Assembly: GCF_020509005.1 (NCBI RefSeq)
Contig: NC_063012.1
Location: 1,922,001-1,986,000 of the forward strand
Length of the DNA: 64,000 nucleotides
Direction: 5' to 3'
Origin: Fulvia fulva
Taxonomy: Eukaryota; Ascomycota; Dothideomycetes; Mycosphaerellales; Mycosphaerellaceae
The notes below the pieces were generated by a model that did no database searches, was not told the origin of the DNA, and worked only from the letters and a program-made list of their open reading frames with translations. Both the position numbers and the translations under genes were made by a program. Shown here one piece after another: positions 1 through 8,655 of this stretch (its first letter is position 1; each line of letters begins with the position of its first letter).

Positions 1-1416
1 ACATCTCGACAGAGTAAAATGGAGTTCTGGCCAGGTCCTACGCTGGACCAGGAAGGCTGGGTCAGAAAGGGCAGAGAGTACTACGATATTGCCGTATCCC
101 TCCTGCGGCAATCGTTAGCTGGTGCCTCACGACCGCCGACATCATCATTACCCGAGGACGCCACACCGGGCACGATTCACACCGCACAAGGTTCACCTCT
201 CCCCACGACAGACTCGGACGAACTAGTAGCTGCCACAGCCATTCTTTGCGTATACGAATTTCTAGACGCCTCAGGAGCCGAATGGAGTAGACATCTGGAC
301 GGCGCAAAGACACTATTCGACATCACGAAAGACCAGGTCCTCACACTGCCACCATCGCCAGTCTCAATCGCACAGCAGGTCACGCAGCAGCTGGCGAGCC
401 AGTCTGGGTCAGTACAGCCAATGCCGACACCAAGAAGAGGTCTCAGCCAAGGCCGAAGGGCGGTCTTCTGGAACTTTGCGAGGCAGGATATGCTTTCGGC
501 GTTTATCAATAACACCTCCACACGTCTGGATACTGGCGATCTACCGATGTGGCGATCAGCTGGTCTGAAGCTCACACCAGAAGGCTTCGTGTCGACGTCG
601 AATCCGTCAGATCCGGAGTATACCTCCGACCAGGCTATGAATGACGATGTAAGTATATATGACATCTCTTTGTCCTCCATCGCTGACACCCCACAGATGG
701 TCGGGAACGCCCTAGCCTGGCTCGTAATGAAACTCGTAAATTTCATAGCAGCCGGCGACGACGTCCCCTCCAACGTCTCTCCCCTCGGCCTCGGTGTCCG
801 CCAGCGCGAACTCCTCGACTACTGGGAATCCCTCAACGAACAACTCGTCGTTTGGCACGACGGCCTCCCCGCCATCTTCCACCCCACCGCAATCCGCGGC
901 TCGAACGGCGAAGAATGCGGCACGGAGAAGTGGTTTCCACTCTCGATGTGTGCTAGCACAATGCAATGGTTCAACTTCGCGAGAATCCAGCTCCTGCATA
1001 ACAAACCACACCTATCGACTGCAACGCCTGTGCTGGGAATTCTGGGAGCTGGTGCGCCGGGAACAAGTCTGGCGACGAGGTATGCTAGTTATGCAAGCAT
1101 TCTGCAACAGTCAAGAAGCCATGCAAAGGAGATTGTGGCGATTTCGCTCGGGAGGGCTGACGAAGGGACTCGTGTACATGCTGTGCAGCCGCTCTGGACT
1201 GCTGGGCTTGTTTTGGGTAACGATGACAGGCCCGGTGAGAATGGTGAGGTCAGTGCTGAGACCGAAACGTGGCGGCGGACCATTGTCCGGTTGCTGCGCG
1301 GCATTGAGCGAGATATGGGCTGGGCTAGTGAATATCGTGTGCAGAGTTTACTTGAGCTTTGGGGTAGTCTGCCTTCGGATTGGCCTCCTGGTGATAGTCC
1401 GGTCGAGCAGCTCTGA
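1..1416 (+). CDS. Fungal-specific transcription factor, C-terminal body (5' end outside window)
   Basis: The reading frame is open from base 1 through the first visible ATG at 19 and stops at 1414-1416, so the gene very probably begins before the window. The protein (about 465 aa as read) has the helical composition and pattern of the fungal 'middle homology' region (Fungal_trans_2 type) that follows a Zn2Cys6 DNA-binding domain: a segment around ATAILCVYEFLDASGAEW, then the block RRAVFWNFARQDMLSAFIN. No Zn2Cys6 cysteines are present here; they would lie upstream. A probable 48-nt intron (649-696: GTAAGT, branch CTGAC at 683-687, acceptor CAG) is a multiple of three and contains no stop, so the unspliced frame stays open; splicing would give a protein 16 aa shorter. 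The target is unknown. It converges with the next gene, 52 bp apart. Confidence 0.72.
   Translation, partial: TSRQSKMEFWPGPTLDQEGWVRKGREYYDIAVSLLRQSLAGASRPPTSSLPEDATPGTIHTAQGSPLPTTDSDELVAATAILCVYEFLDASGAEWSRHLDGAKTLFDITKDQVLTLPPSPVSIAQQVTQQLASQSGSVQPMPTPRRGLSQGRRAVFWNFARQDMLSAFINNTSTRLDTGDLPMWRSAGLKLTPEGFVSTSNPSDPEYTSDQAMNDDVSIYDISLSSIADTPQMVGNALAWLVMKLVNFIAAGDDVPSNVSPLGLGVRQRELLDYWESLNEQLVVWHDGLPAIFHPTAIRGSNGEECGTEKWFPLSMCASTMQWFNFARIQLLHNKPHLSTATPVLGILGAGAPGTSLATRYASYASILQQSRSHAKEIVAISLGRADEGTRVHAVQPLWTAGLVLGNDDRPGENGEVSAETETWRRTIVRLLRGIERDMGWASEYRVQSLLELWGSLPSDWPPGDSPVEQL
649..696 (+). other. In-frame 48-nt intron (predicted)
   Basis: GTAAGT donor at 649-654, CTGAC branch-like site at 683-687, and CAG acceptor ending at 696. 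The length is divisible by three and it has no in-frame stop, so retention would insert 16 residues. Splicing joins GAT to ATG in phase 0. Confidence 0.7.
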
Positions 1417-1468
1417 GGTCGGCAACAACGACAGCTTGTACATAGGTGTACAGTCACGAGTTGACGCT

Positions 1469-3070
1469 TCATGACACGCTTTGCCACGCTGGCACCCAGT
1501 TTCCTTTCTCTTCGCCTTGTGCTTGCTGGTAGGCGGCCATGAGGGCGTTGATTTGTTCGTCAATGCGTGCCTTGCCGCGCTGGAGTACTTCTTTCTGTAG
1601 TTTCGTCATGGTGTCGAGCTCCTTGAGCATGCTGTCCACCAGGGACGAGCAGTTTTCTAAGATGGTCTCTAGACTCGAAGGTGAGTCTGCGCCATGCCTG
1701 GGCGGTGGAGGTGGCAGGACACTGATGTCACGCTGTATCGAGCGTAGTTTCAGCGCCAGCGACGTATGTATCGCTCGCCACGATTCGGGTAAAGCTTCGA
1801 TGAAAGTAGCTGGGTGCTGATCGTTCAGCAGAAGCTCCTCAGCTTTCGTCGCCCAGTCATCGAATGTTTCCACCAGTTCCGAATGCCGACTCCCCGGGTC
1901 TGTATGTGCTCGAAGATCCGTCACAATGCGGCTCAAGGTCTGCAAATGCTCAGCCATCAGAGCTGCATCAGGACACCAAGACTCAAGGGCATTGAGGTTG
2001 ACAGCTCTACGATGCTGTTGTTCGTGAGCGCGGATGTCTTCGTACTGCTTGCGTAACCTGGCGTGTCGTTTGCTGAGCTTCGACTTGGCACTGGCTTCGA
2101 AGGCTTGCATGACTTGCGCGGCACCTTCGTGCACCAAGGACAGTTGGATAAGCTCTATCTGCTCCAATGCGACATCAAGGGTCATGGGCACATCGGGTTC
2201 TATGCTTGCAGGCGCAGCTGACTTTGCGGGCTTCGTAGCAGGTAGCCCAGGCTTTGGAAGAGTAGACTTGGCAGGACTATAGTGTTGCTGATAGGTAGAG
2301 AAAGTCGGTCGCGAGGGTGGTGGCATTTGGGAGGATCTCGTGCTCGGCCGCTGCGAACTTTGGCCAGGAGGCGACGCGGGTGCAGGTGATGGCTGTGTAG
2401 AGCGCGAAGATGGCCGGTCAGCAAATGACGGCTTTGCAGCAATTGACGACCGCTTCTGAGCCGTGGTAGATGCAGTCGCCCTCGTGCTACTGCCTCGTGT
2501 TGGAATCGCTTGCTGCGCAGGCGGTGCTGCAGGACCTCCTGTCCGAGGCGATTGTGGTAGCTTCGTGGAGCCTGTCCGCTTGATAGCATTGTCTGCCTTT
2601 GCTGCTCCGCCTGACGATGGCGTTGGAGCACGATTACTCCGGGCGCTGGTCCCGGTGCTCTCCTTCGAGGGAACTCGTGTGTGTATGCTACTCGTCCTCG
2701 CTGGCACCGAGCCCGGCAGTCGCATAGATGTCGGCCTAGCTGGCTTTGGCGGAGGCGGCATGGCCTTTCTCTCATCCATCGCTCCTGCCCGTGTGTTGAC
2801 CTCACTATCCGATGTGTCCTCTCTAATCGTTCCCACCCTTTCGTTGTCGTTGTCTGGTGATTGTTTACGCGAAAAGGTCGGTAGTAGGCTACGTCGTTTC
2901 GCCTGTTTCGCGGATGCGCCGGAGGGGGGAACATCTATGTCGCCAATGTCGTCGCCGTCTCCTAGGTTTTGCAGCTTCTTCATGTGGTGTGATGGGACTT
3001 CGAACATGGACATTGGTCTTGCTTTGCTAGCGGGCGGCCGTGATGACGGCAGACGGCTTCCTGAAGCCAT
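1469..3070 (-). CDS. Hypothetical protein: Ser/Pro-rich disordered N-terminus with helical C-terminal domain
   Basis: Uninterrupted 533-aa frame on minus, ATG at 3070 and TGA at 1469-1471. Residues about 1-290 are low-complexity, rich in Ser, Pro, Arg, Thr and Ala (for example PPPPKPARPTSMRLPG), as expected for a disordered, possibly phosphorylated and basic tail. Residues about 300-520 are predominantly helical, with heptad-like charged and leucine patterns (EQIELIQLSLVHEGAAQVM; KLSKRHARLRKQYEDIRAHE) and a conserved-looking ALESWCPDAALMAEHLQTL stretch. The layout (disordered N-terminus, helical bundle C-terminus) resembles cytoskeletal or spindle-associated fungal proteins, but I do not recognise the family and assign no function. 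It diverges from the next gene over a 794-bp spacer and converges with the factor gene. Confidence 0.8.
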   Translation of the reverse strand: MASGSRLPSSRPPASKARPMSMFEVPSHHMKKLQNLGDGDDIGDIDVPPSGASAKQAKRRSLLPTFSRKQSPDNDNERVGTIREDTSDSEVNTRAGAMDERKAMPPPPKPARPTSMRLPGSVPARTSSIHTRVPSKESTGTSARSNRAPTPSSGGAAKADNAIKRTGSTKLPQSPRTGGPAAPPAQQAIPTRGSSTRATASTTAQKRSSIAAKPSFADRPSSRSTQPSPAPASPPGQSSQRPSTRSSQMPPPSRPTFSTYQQHYSPAKSTLPKPGLPATKPAKSAAPASIEPDVPMTLDVALEQIELIQLSLVHEGAAQVMQAFEASAKSKLSKRHARLRKQYEDIRAHEQQHRRAVNLNALESWCPDAALMAEHLQTLSRIVTDLRAHTDPGSRHSELVETFDDWATKAEELLLNDQHPATFIEALPESWRAIHTSLALKLRSIQRDISVLPPPPPRHGADSPSSLETILENCSSLVDSMLKELDTMTKLQKEVLQRGKARIDEQINALMAAYQQAQGEEKGNWVPAWQSVS

Positions 3071-3864
3071 GATCGATTCGGATCGTGAGTGGATGCGGTG
3101 GCCAGAACTCGACTGTTCAGCTTATAGTCATCGAGGAGAAGATAGTCTCACAAAGGGAACAACCAGGAGCAAGCCGTTGGAAGTTATGTTCCGGTTGTTG
3201 ACACTACGGGACCCCTGCAGTGCTGTCGCGTGGGGCGAGGGCTCGCGTCAGGCTATGTATTGTCCTGAAAGCTGCTTCTTCTCCTGCATCCCGTCACCAT
3301 CGAATTGACACGAGCAGTGTACTCCTCAGAGATGCAGTACGCTAGGATGCCACCGCGGTTGTCGCAGAACAGCTGGCATTCCGTCAAGGTCGCGCAGAGA
3401 CACATGCTACAGCACTGCTTGCTACTCCGTGTCTATCCTCCATGCTTGAGGTCACCGGTAACGGGCGTCATGCTGCAAGCAATCCTGCAGAAGTGTGGTT
3501 GGGGCACACGACCTGATATACAGCGGTACAAACATAAGTACAAGTTCTGGTCACTTCTATGACTTGGAGGTTCTCTCGACAGGACACACCGTTGACCTAC
3601 AAGCAACGTCACAGCTACAGCACTCTGCAGTCTAGTGTGACACACCACGACCTCGAGATCTGACCAGAATTGCCTTATCGCGGCAACACAAGGAGTACCG
3701 GGACCCGAAGCTGCAACTGCTCACAGGACGGGGTACACTGCAGCACCATTGATCGTCACGACCATCGTGGTCACGCTGACGAAGGCTTGCTTCTGCTAAG
3801 GCAAAGGTAGGTCCCAGCTTCAATCACGCAGCTTGACACCACAAACACTTCCTGTCTTCACAAC
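3071..3864. other. Divergent intergenic spacer
   Basis: 794 bp between two divergently transcribed genes, presumably holding both promoters. Short frames on either strand lack coding character. I see no RNA gene or repeat. Confidence 0.6.
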
Positions 3865-5397
3865 ATGCCACTGCAGCCTTCAGCAGAAGTATGCCGACGA
3901 GTGACAGCACCATGCCTCGGGCAGCAGGACCAGGCGGCCTCGAATGAGCGAGCCCATGTTCAGCAAGATGTCAATGTGCGACTGCAGTACCTCAAGGATG
4001 ACCCGATCTACAAGAAGCAGAAGCCGCTTCAGATCACGCCGAACTTCTTGGACACAGAAAAGAAGACCAACGTGGGACTGGCCCCTGGCCAGCCGGAGAC
4101 CATTCATGATGTACGTGGACGCATGGACCAGTTCTCACTGGACAGCCATGGGTTTCAGTACGTACATGCGCCTACATCTCTCACGGAATGGGCGTCTCAG
4201 CCGAAGATCGCAAAGGCCTACCTACCTGATCTGGAGCAGCTGCTCAAGCGAGAAGTCGCTGGTTGCGACGAGATCATATTCTACGATGCGAGGATTCGCC
4301 ACTCAGACGAAGCTGGCCTGCGGATCGATGGCCTCTCGTACAATCCTTTCGCTAGGCAAGTGCACACAGACAATACCGAGAAGAGTGTCCTACATAAGAT
4401 ACGCAATCTCACCGAGATCAAGGCCGACTACCTTTTGAGTGGACGTGCTCGTATTATCAACATATGGCGGCCAATCAAGCATCCAGTATATGACTGCGGG
4501 CTTGCAGTCGCCGATGGTGGTAAGCTCCGGCAGGATGATGTGATAGAGTGCGATCGACATCGGCATGACACCAACGAATTCTGGGATACTATGGGAGTTA
4601 TCCAATACAGACCAGGCTTCGAATGGTACTACATGTCCGAGCAGGACGAGCAAGACGTACTTCTGTTCAAAACATACGACAGCGACACTGGCATCAAAAC
4701 GCGAACATGCCTCCATACTGCCTTCGATCTACCATCCGTGCCCGAGAATGCTCCCACGCGAGAAAGCATAGAGGTCCGAGCTTTGATTTTTACATATCCT
4801 ACCACTAGCCAGAGACCGTTCGGCGCATGGACTATGCCTCAGCCACTCGCGGAGAGTCTAGAGCAAGGCCATCTCAAGCGGGTGGACGTGGAGCACAACA
4901 TCACTGACTGCCCTCGAAACGACATAGACGAGGGTAACGAGATCAAAGCCGCCATGCTGCTACTCCGGAAACAAGAAATACAGAGGCTCGAGACGGAGCT
5001 TGAGCACGCTCGCAAGCAAATCTCCATATATGGGAGGTGGACCGAGGCATTACAGAGTCAGATCAGAGACCTTAATGCGAAGCTCAAGCAAAGCGAGTTC
5101 GATTTGAGGCTCGAGAACCAAGGGCTACGAGCTCAGCTAGTTGATGTCCAACTGCGTCATGGCCATGTCAATGTCAGTGATGATGAACGAACGATACTGC
5201 ACCAGCAACTAGAACGAGCACAGTACGAAGTGCAAAAGTGGCGGGCTGAAGCTATGGGCTATGGCAATGATGCGGTCAGTCGAGTCTGGCAAGGCAGCGT
5301 CGACGAAGCTATTCGACGAGAACGTGAGAAAGATGCCGTCGTCATCAACAGTCTACGAGCTGAGCTTGAAGGCCTAAGAATTGCACAGGCTTCGTAG
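3865..5397 (+). CDS. AsaB / GA4-desaturase-family oxidoreductase fused to a C-terminal coiled coil
   Basis: 510 aa, intronless, ATG at 3865 in a good context (CACAACATG). Residues about 60-310 carry the hallmarks of the fungal AsaB/GA4-desaturase-like family, regarded as Fe(II)/2-oxoglutarate-type hydroxylases or desaturases of secondary metabolism: VHTD at 166-169 (HxD-like metal site), INIWRPI near 198-204 followed by HPVYDCGLA, the block FEWYYMSEQDEQDVLLFKTY at about 252-271, CLHTAF with His284 as a possible distal metal ligand, and RESIEVRALIF at 299-309. Family members usually end close to this point. Here about 180 further residues follow, including a strong coiled coil from about 358 to 470 (KQEIQRLETELEHARKQI and after). 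The first 55 residues are also extra. The frame is continuous and no intron signal separates the two parts. The substrate is unknown, and no biosynthetic neighbours are present. Confidence 0.72.
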   Translation: MPLQPSAEVCRRVTAPCLGQQDQAASNERAHVQQDVNVRLQYLKDDPIYKKQKPLQITPNFLDTEKKTNVGLAPGQPETIHDVRGRMDQFSLDSHGFQYVHAPTSLTEWASQPKIAKAYLPDLEQLLKREVAGCDEIIFYDARIRHSDEAGLRIDGLSYNPFARQVHTDNTEKSVLHKIRNLTEIKADYLLSGRARIINIWRPIKHPVYDCGLAVADGGKLRQDDVIECDRHRHDTNEFWDTMGVIQYRPGFEWYYMSEQDEQDVLLFKTYDSDTGIKTRTCLHTAFDLPSVPENAPTRESIEVRALIFTYPTTSQRPFGAWTMPQPLAESLEQGHLKRVDVEHNITDCPRNDIDEGNEIKAAMLLLRKQEIQRLETELEHARKQISIYGRWTEALQSQIRDLNAKLKQSEFDLRLENQGLRAQLVDVQLRHGHVNVSDDERTILHQQLERAQYEVQKWRAEAMGYGNDAVSRVWQGSVDEAIRREREKDAVVINSLRAELEGLRIAQAS

Positions 5398-5914
5398 ACT
5401 TTGACGCTTGCGAGTATGGCTGGTGACCAGGCTTTATCGGGGAAATGGGTTTTGCTTCGATGATCTATGGCCAATCAGAATGTCGACGACGACGATGATG
5501 GAGGAGGTGTAGTGTGCATGGCGGCTCGACGGCGGTAAGCGATTTCAAGTAACATCACCACATGGCAACCTCGTGCCGCAAGCCACGACATCTTGAGACG
5601 AACGAGGTAGGTCGATCTCTGCCTCATTGAGCGACAGCAGCGGTGTCTTAAAACGCGGCTTTGCCCAATCAAATATGGTGTACATGAACTTCAGCCCTGG
5701 CGCTCAGCTGCCACACTCGATAAGCCCGAGGCCAACTCTTGAAGCTCTTCGATCTTTCTTACTTCCACGATCAGATGCTCAAGGTTACACGACATTTGCA
5801 AACGGAGCATTATTTAAAGTGTGACCTTGCTTGATGAGTGCAACATGTCATCGGCTTGCTAGGCAAAACAATGGTTCTGTTGTCCATATACATTCCAAAG
5901 CTACTGACAACAAC
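5398..5914. other. Intergenic spacer with TATA-like element
   Basis: About 0.5 kb without a convincing gene. A TATA-like TTATTTAAAG lies at about 5810-5819, roughly 100 bp before the ATG at 5915, which supports that ATG over the one at 5834. Confidence 0.5.
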
Positions 5915-6502
5915 ATGCCGTTCCTGAACGATCCTCGAGAGCTGCTAACGCCCATCATGAACGAAGAAGCTGATGCAAAGCCAGCACACTCTCCATTCGA
6001 CGAAGATGACCATAAACCCTCGTTAGATACCCAAGACCAACATGATGAACAAAAAGAGACCCCCACCAAAGACGACCTCCTAGCCCGCCATCTAGAAACC
6101 ATAGCCCTCTCCTTCATAACCGCAATCAACACCCGCAACCTCGACCCCTCCGTCGCCCCCTGGTCCACCTCCATGGTTGACCACTTCACCACCGGCTCCG
6201 GCACCGGGGCGCGCCCCTCCGCCACCAACAAAATCGAAATGCTAGCCGGCCACCGCAAGCTCGCCGACGCAAACCCGAATTTCCAGATAAGGATCACGAG
6301 TTTCACTACATTTGTGAGTGAGAAGATTGGAACGGCGCAGGTTGTGATGAATGCGCAGAGTACGGGGGTGCCGGGGGTGCCGGTGGGGTTGTGGAGGAAT
6401 GCAGTGACGATTCTGGATTTTAGGATGGTTGGGCGGAGGTGGTTTGGGGTTAGGGAGAGTACGATTAGTGGGGCGGGGAGGATGGATCAGGATTGGTTTT
6501 GA
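5915..6502 (+). CDS. NTF2-like / SnoaL-fold small protein
   Basis: 195 aa from the ATG at 5915 (context CAACATGCC). An in-frame ATG at 5834 would add 27 residues with no family-like features and sits too close to the TATA-like element. The N-terminal 60 residues are acidic and polar (EEADAKPAHSPFDEDDHK). From about residue 60 the sequence has the NTF2/SnoaL-like pattern of an N-terminal helix (ARHLETIALSFITAINTRNL), a central segment ending in NPNFQIRITSFTTFV, and C-terminal strands (VTILDFRMVGRRWFGVRES). This cone fold is found in ketosteroid-isomerase-like and polyketide-cyclase-like proteins and in many unknown fungal proteins, so no reaction can be assigned. Base use is unusual: the first half of the coding strand is strongly C-rich and the second half strongly G-rich, switching near 6300. 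Confidence 0.7.
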   Translation: MPFLNDPRELLTPIMNEEADAKPAHSPFDEDDHKPSLDTQDQHDEQKETPTKDDLLARHLETIALSFITAINTRNLDPSVAPWSTSMVDHFTTGSGTGARPSATNKIEMLAGHRKLADANPNFQIRITSFTTFVSEKIGTAQVVMNAQSTGVPGVPVGLWRNAVTILDFRMVGRRWFGVRESTISGAGRMDQDWF

Positions 6503-7401
6503 GGGGGTGGGGATAGGGGGAGGGATTTGGGGACTGGAGTGCTGCTTGTTCGTGGATACCGTGAGACTGGATCGCACGCCTGGAGATGCACATCATCGAG
6601 CCACCTGGAGTCCTTGGGGACTTTGCAAAATCTCCGGTCATGCCGCAAGGTCTCAAAACGGGCTCTATATCATAGCGATCGTTGAGATCACGGTCGAGGT
6701 CGCCATATGCGGCACTCTGCGCACCTCTCGATCGGCTCGGAATCGACTGGCAAAGGTCTGGCAGTCATCTTGCGAGTATGCTCGACGTAGATTTGACGTG
6801 GAACGCCGCGGAGCTGGTCCACCAGAAGGCTTGCAACGGACTGTGCTGTTCTGCGAGCGTTCCAATGCGCAAGCGGTCGCTGAGATCGCCTGTGCAGCAC
6901 CGCCGAGATCAATGGTCAATGGTCTAAGAGGGGTTTTCAGGCATCCATCTGGATATCTAGGGAGAAGTCGCAGGGGCTGAGGTCGGCGAAGGAATGGCGG
7001 TGTGTAGAGAAGCCAAGTCAGAGGGCAGTGTGGTCATGGCCGAGAAGTCGAAGGATTAAGTCTCGATGTTGACGAGATCAGCTTGGTTCGAACAGCTTTT
7101 CCTGTGCGAATGTGAAACAAATGCTGCGCCTGGCAAAAGCTATGGGTTGAAAGCGCATCACTGAGCAAGAGGTCGATTTGTAGTACCTGTTGCAATGAAG
7201 TGTAATTCCATATTGTGTTCCCGAGGACCACCCACGGTGCTTATTGGGTCATGCTGTTGAAGCCGCATTCGCGACAATGGTGCCGCCTCGAATCAATATT
7301 TATCCACTGAATCGAGAGCTGCCGTCAAGTTGAACCCTTCGATCATGCCTCTTGGAGGTGTAAGCCTTTTTAGTACCCACATCTTCTTGGACGCTCAACG
7401 T
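6503..7401. other. Convergent intergenic region, no gene seen
   Basis: About 0.9 kb between the 3' ends of two convergent genes. Open frames here are short or continue in the wrong frame from the G-rich end of the preceding gene. I see no RNA gene or repeat. Confidence 0.5.
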
Positions 7402-8172
7402 TCATGATGGCCTTCTAGACTCTGTGAAGTGCTCCAAAGCTTCGTCGAGCACCTCATACGCCCACTGCAGACAAGCTGTCATATCGCCTTGCGCATCTTG
7501 TGGCATTGCGCGGATCTTCAGCTGATCCAACGCGCTTTCATTAACTCCGCCCTCGACATCGCCGTCCTTGAACAAGAAGGCGTGGTCCTTAACATAATTC
7601 GGCCAGACCACATTGTCGACATAGCCTGGTGGATCCTCCCAGAATCCTTCCAGTGTCACATAACCTGATCTCGCCTCACGGCGTGATTTGGCAGTCTGGT
7701 AGTCAGTCCGCAAGAAGAGCTTGATGTCGAACAGAACTCGCACGCTCTTCATCCCTTCGGAGTACAGTAGAAAGCCATCGATGATAGCAATGGGTGGCGC
7801 ATCTGCGAACATCCACTTTGAAGCCTTCCACTTCATGTCTTCAATCGCCACTCGATCCACATTAACTTGACCAACAGAATTCCGATCCTCCTTCGATGTA
7901 AAATCGGGTGGCGACATGCCATTTTCGCGGATATATTGTAGTGCTTTCTCAAAGGCAGGAATATCGATCGACTCCAGACAGTCCCAGTCAGCAACTCCGT
8001 CTTCATTCACGGGAATCTCGGCATCAGTCTTGTAGAAATCGTCTTCGTGGAGGATGAAGGCTCGAGGGAATATGTCCCTCAGAAGTCGGGCCAAGGTGGT
8101 CTTGCCGGAGGACGAGACGCCAGAGATGCCCAGGATTAATGCCTTGCTGTCGGATTCGCTTGCTTCTGCCAT
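7402..8172 (-). CDS. NRK1: Nicotinamide riboside kinase (NRK)
   Basis: 256 aa, intronless, ATG at 8172, TGA at 7402-7404. It would phosphorylate nicotinamide riboside (and probably nicotinic acid riboside) to the mononucleotide, a salvage step to NAD+ in the cytosol. The Walker A motif GVSSSGKT is at residues 18-25 after a short strand (LILGISG). HEDDFYK follows, typical of the nucleoside-binding region of the NRK/uridine-kinase fold, then WDCLESID. IAIIDGFLLY is the Walker-B-like strand, and KSRREARSGYVTLEGFWEDPPGYVDNVVWPNY contains the lid arginines and the NRK-typical FWxDPPGY...VWPxY segment. Length is near the family norm. It is divergently arranged with the KH-protein gene (483-bp spacer). 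Confidence 0.9.
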   Translation of the reverse strand: MAEASESDSKALILGISGVSSSGKTTLARLLRDIFPRAFILHEDDFYKTDAEIPVNEDGVADWDCLESIDIPAFEKALQYIRENGMSPPDFTSKEDRNSVGQVNVDRVAIEDMKWKASKWMFADAPPIAIIDGFLLYSEGMKSVRVLFDIKLFLRTDYQTAKSRREARSGYVTLEGFWEDPPGYVDNVVWPNYVKDHAFLFKDGDVEGGVNESALDQLKIRAMPQDAQGDMTACLQWAYEVLDEALEHFTESRRPS

Positions 8173-8655
8173 AACGGAGTGATGATCGTGACCTCCTTGC
8201 GATTCTCAGTACCTTCCTCTTGACGACGAGTTGTGCCCGTGAAGCAGTGACAAGAACTGTAGGGTCCCGGAAGGATGCTCGCATGTGAGTATGTGGCCAA
8301 ACAGCTCCTTACAATGATCCTTCACAAGGTACTCACTTGACGCTTGTTCATGTGTTTGGTTCACTTTCATGGGTGTTAATTATTGGTTGATGAAGCAGTC
8401 CACGCACGTGCCATCCGCTTCAGCAGTTCCGGCTCCGGCAAGCTTCACAGACAATCTCCCTCTCCTTCCTGCAAACTTGGACATCCACCTTCTTTTCCAC
8501 CACAACTCGTCGCGTCCTTCCCACACCCTCCGACAGCATCACCATCACATCGCGAACATCATACTACTTGCAGTCTCAACGCGCGACTCTATACGCCCAG
8601 AGGTCGCCAGTCACACATACAAGTGAGCTCCGCGCGACAAAGCGCAACCGCGATC
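8173..8655. other. Divergent promoter region (NRK / KH-protein genes)
   Basis: 483 bp between two divergent start codons. The part nearest the KH gene (about 8460-8640) is rich in C, A and T on the plus strand, as is common for highly expressed fungal genes upstream of the start. I see no gene here. Confidence 0.5.

Noticed and set aside
2200..3308. Long open frames on both strands (2200-2934 minus other frame, 2463-3308 plus) inside the 533-aa gene
   Set aside because: They are shadows of a GC-rich, repetitive coding sequence; their proteins are low-complexity without domains.
5834..5914. Earlier start for the SnoaL-like protein
   Set aside because: The ATG at 5834 is only about 15 bp from a TATA-like box and adds residues without family features; 5915 has the better context. 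Not fully excluded.
6429..6980. 183-codon plus frame after the SnoaL-like gene
   Set aside because: It begins in the wrong frame of the G-rich gene end (MGGGGLGLG...) and has no family features or intron evidence.
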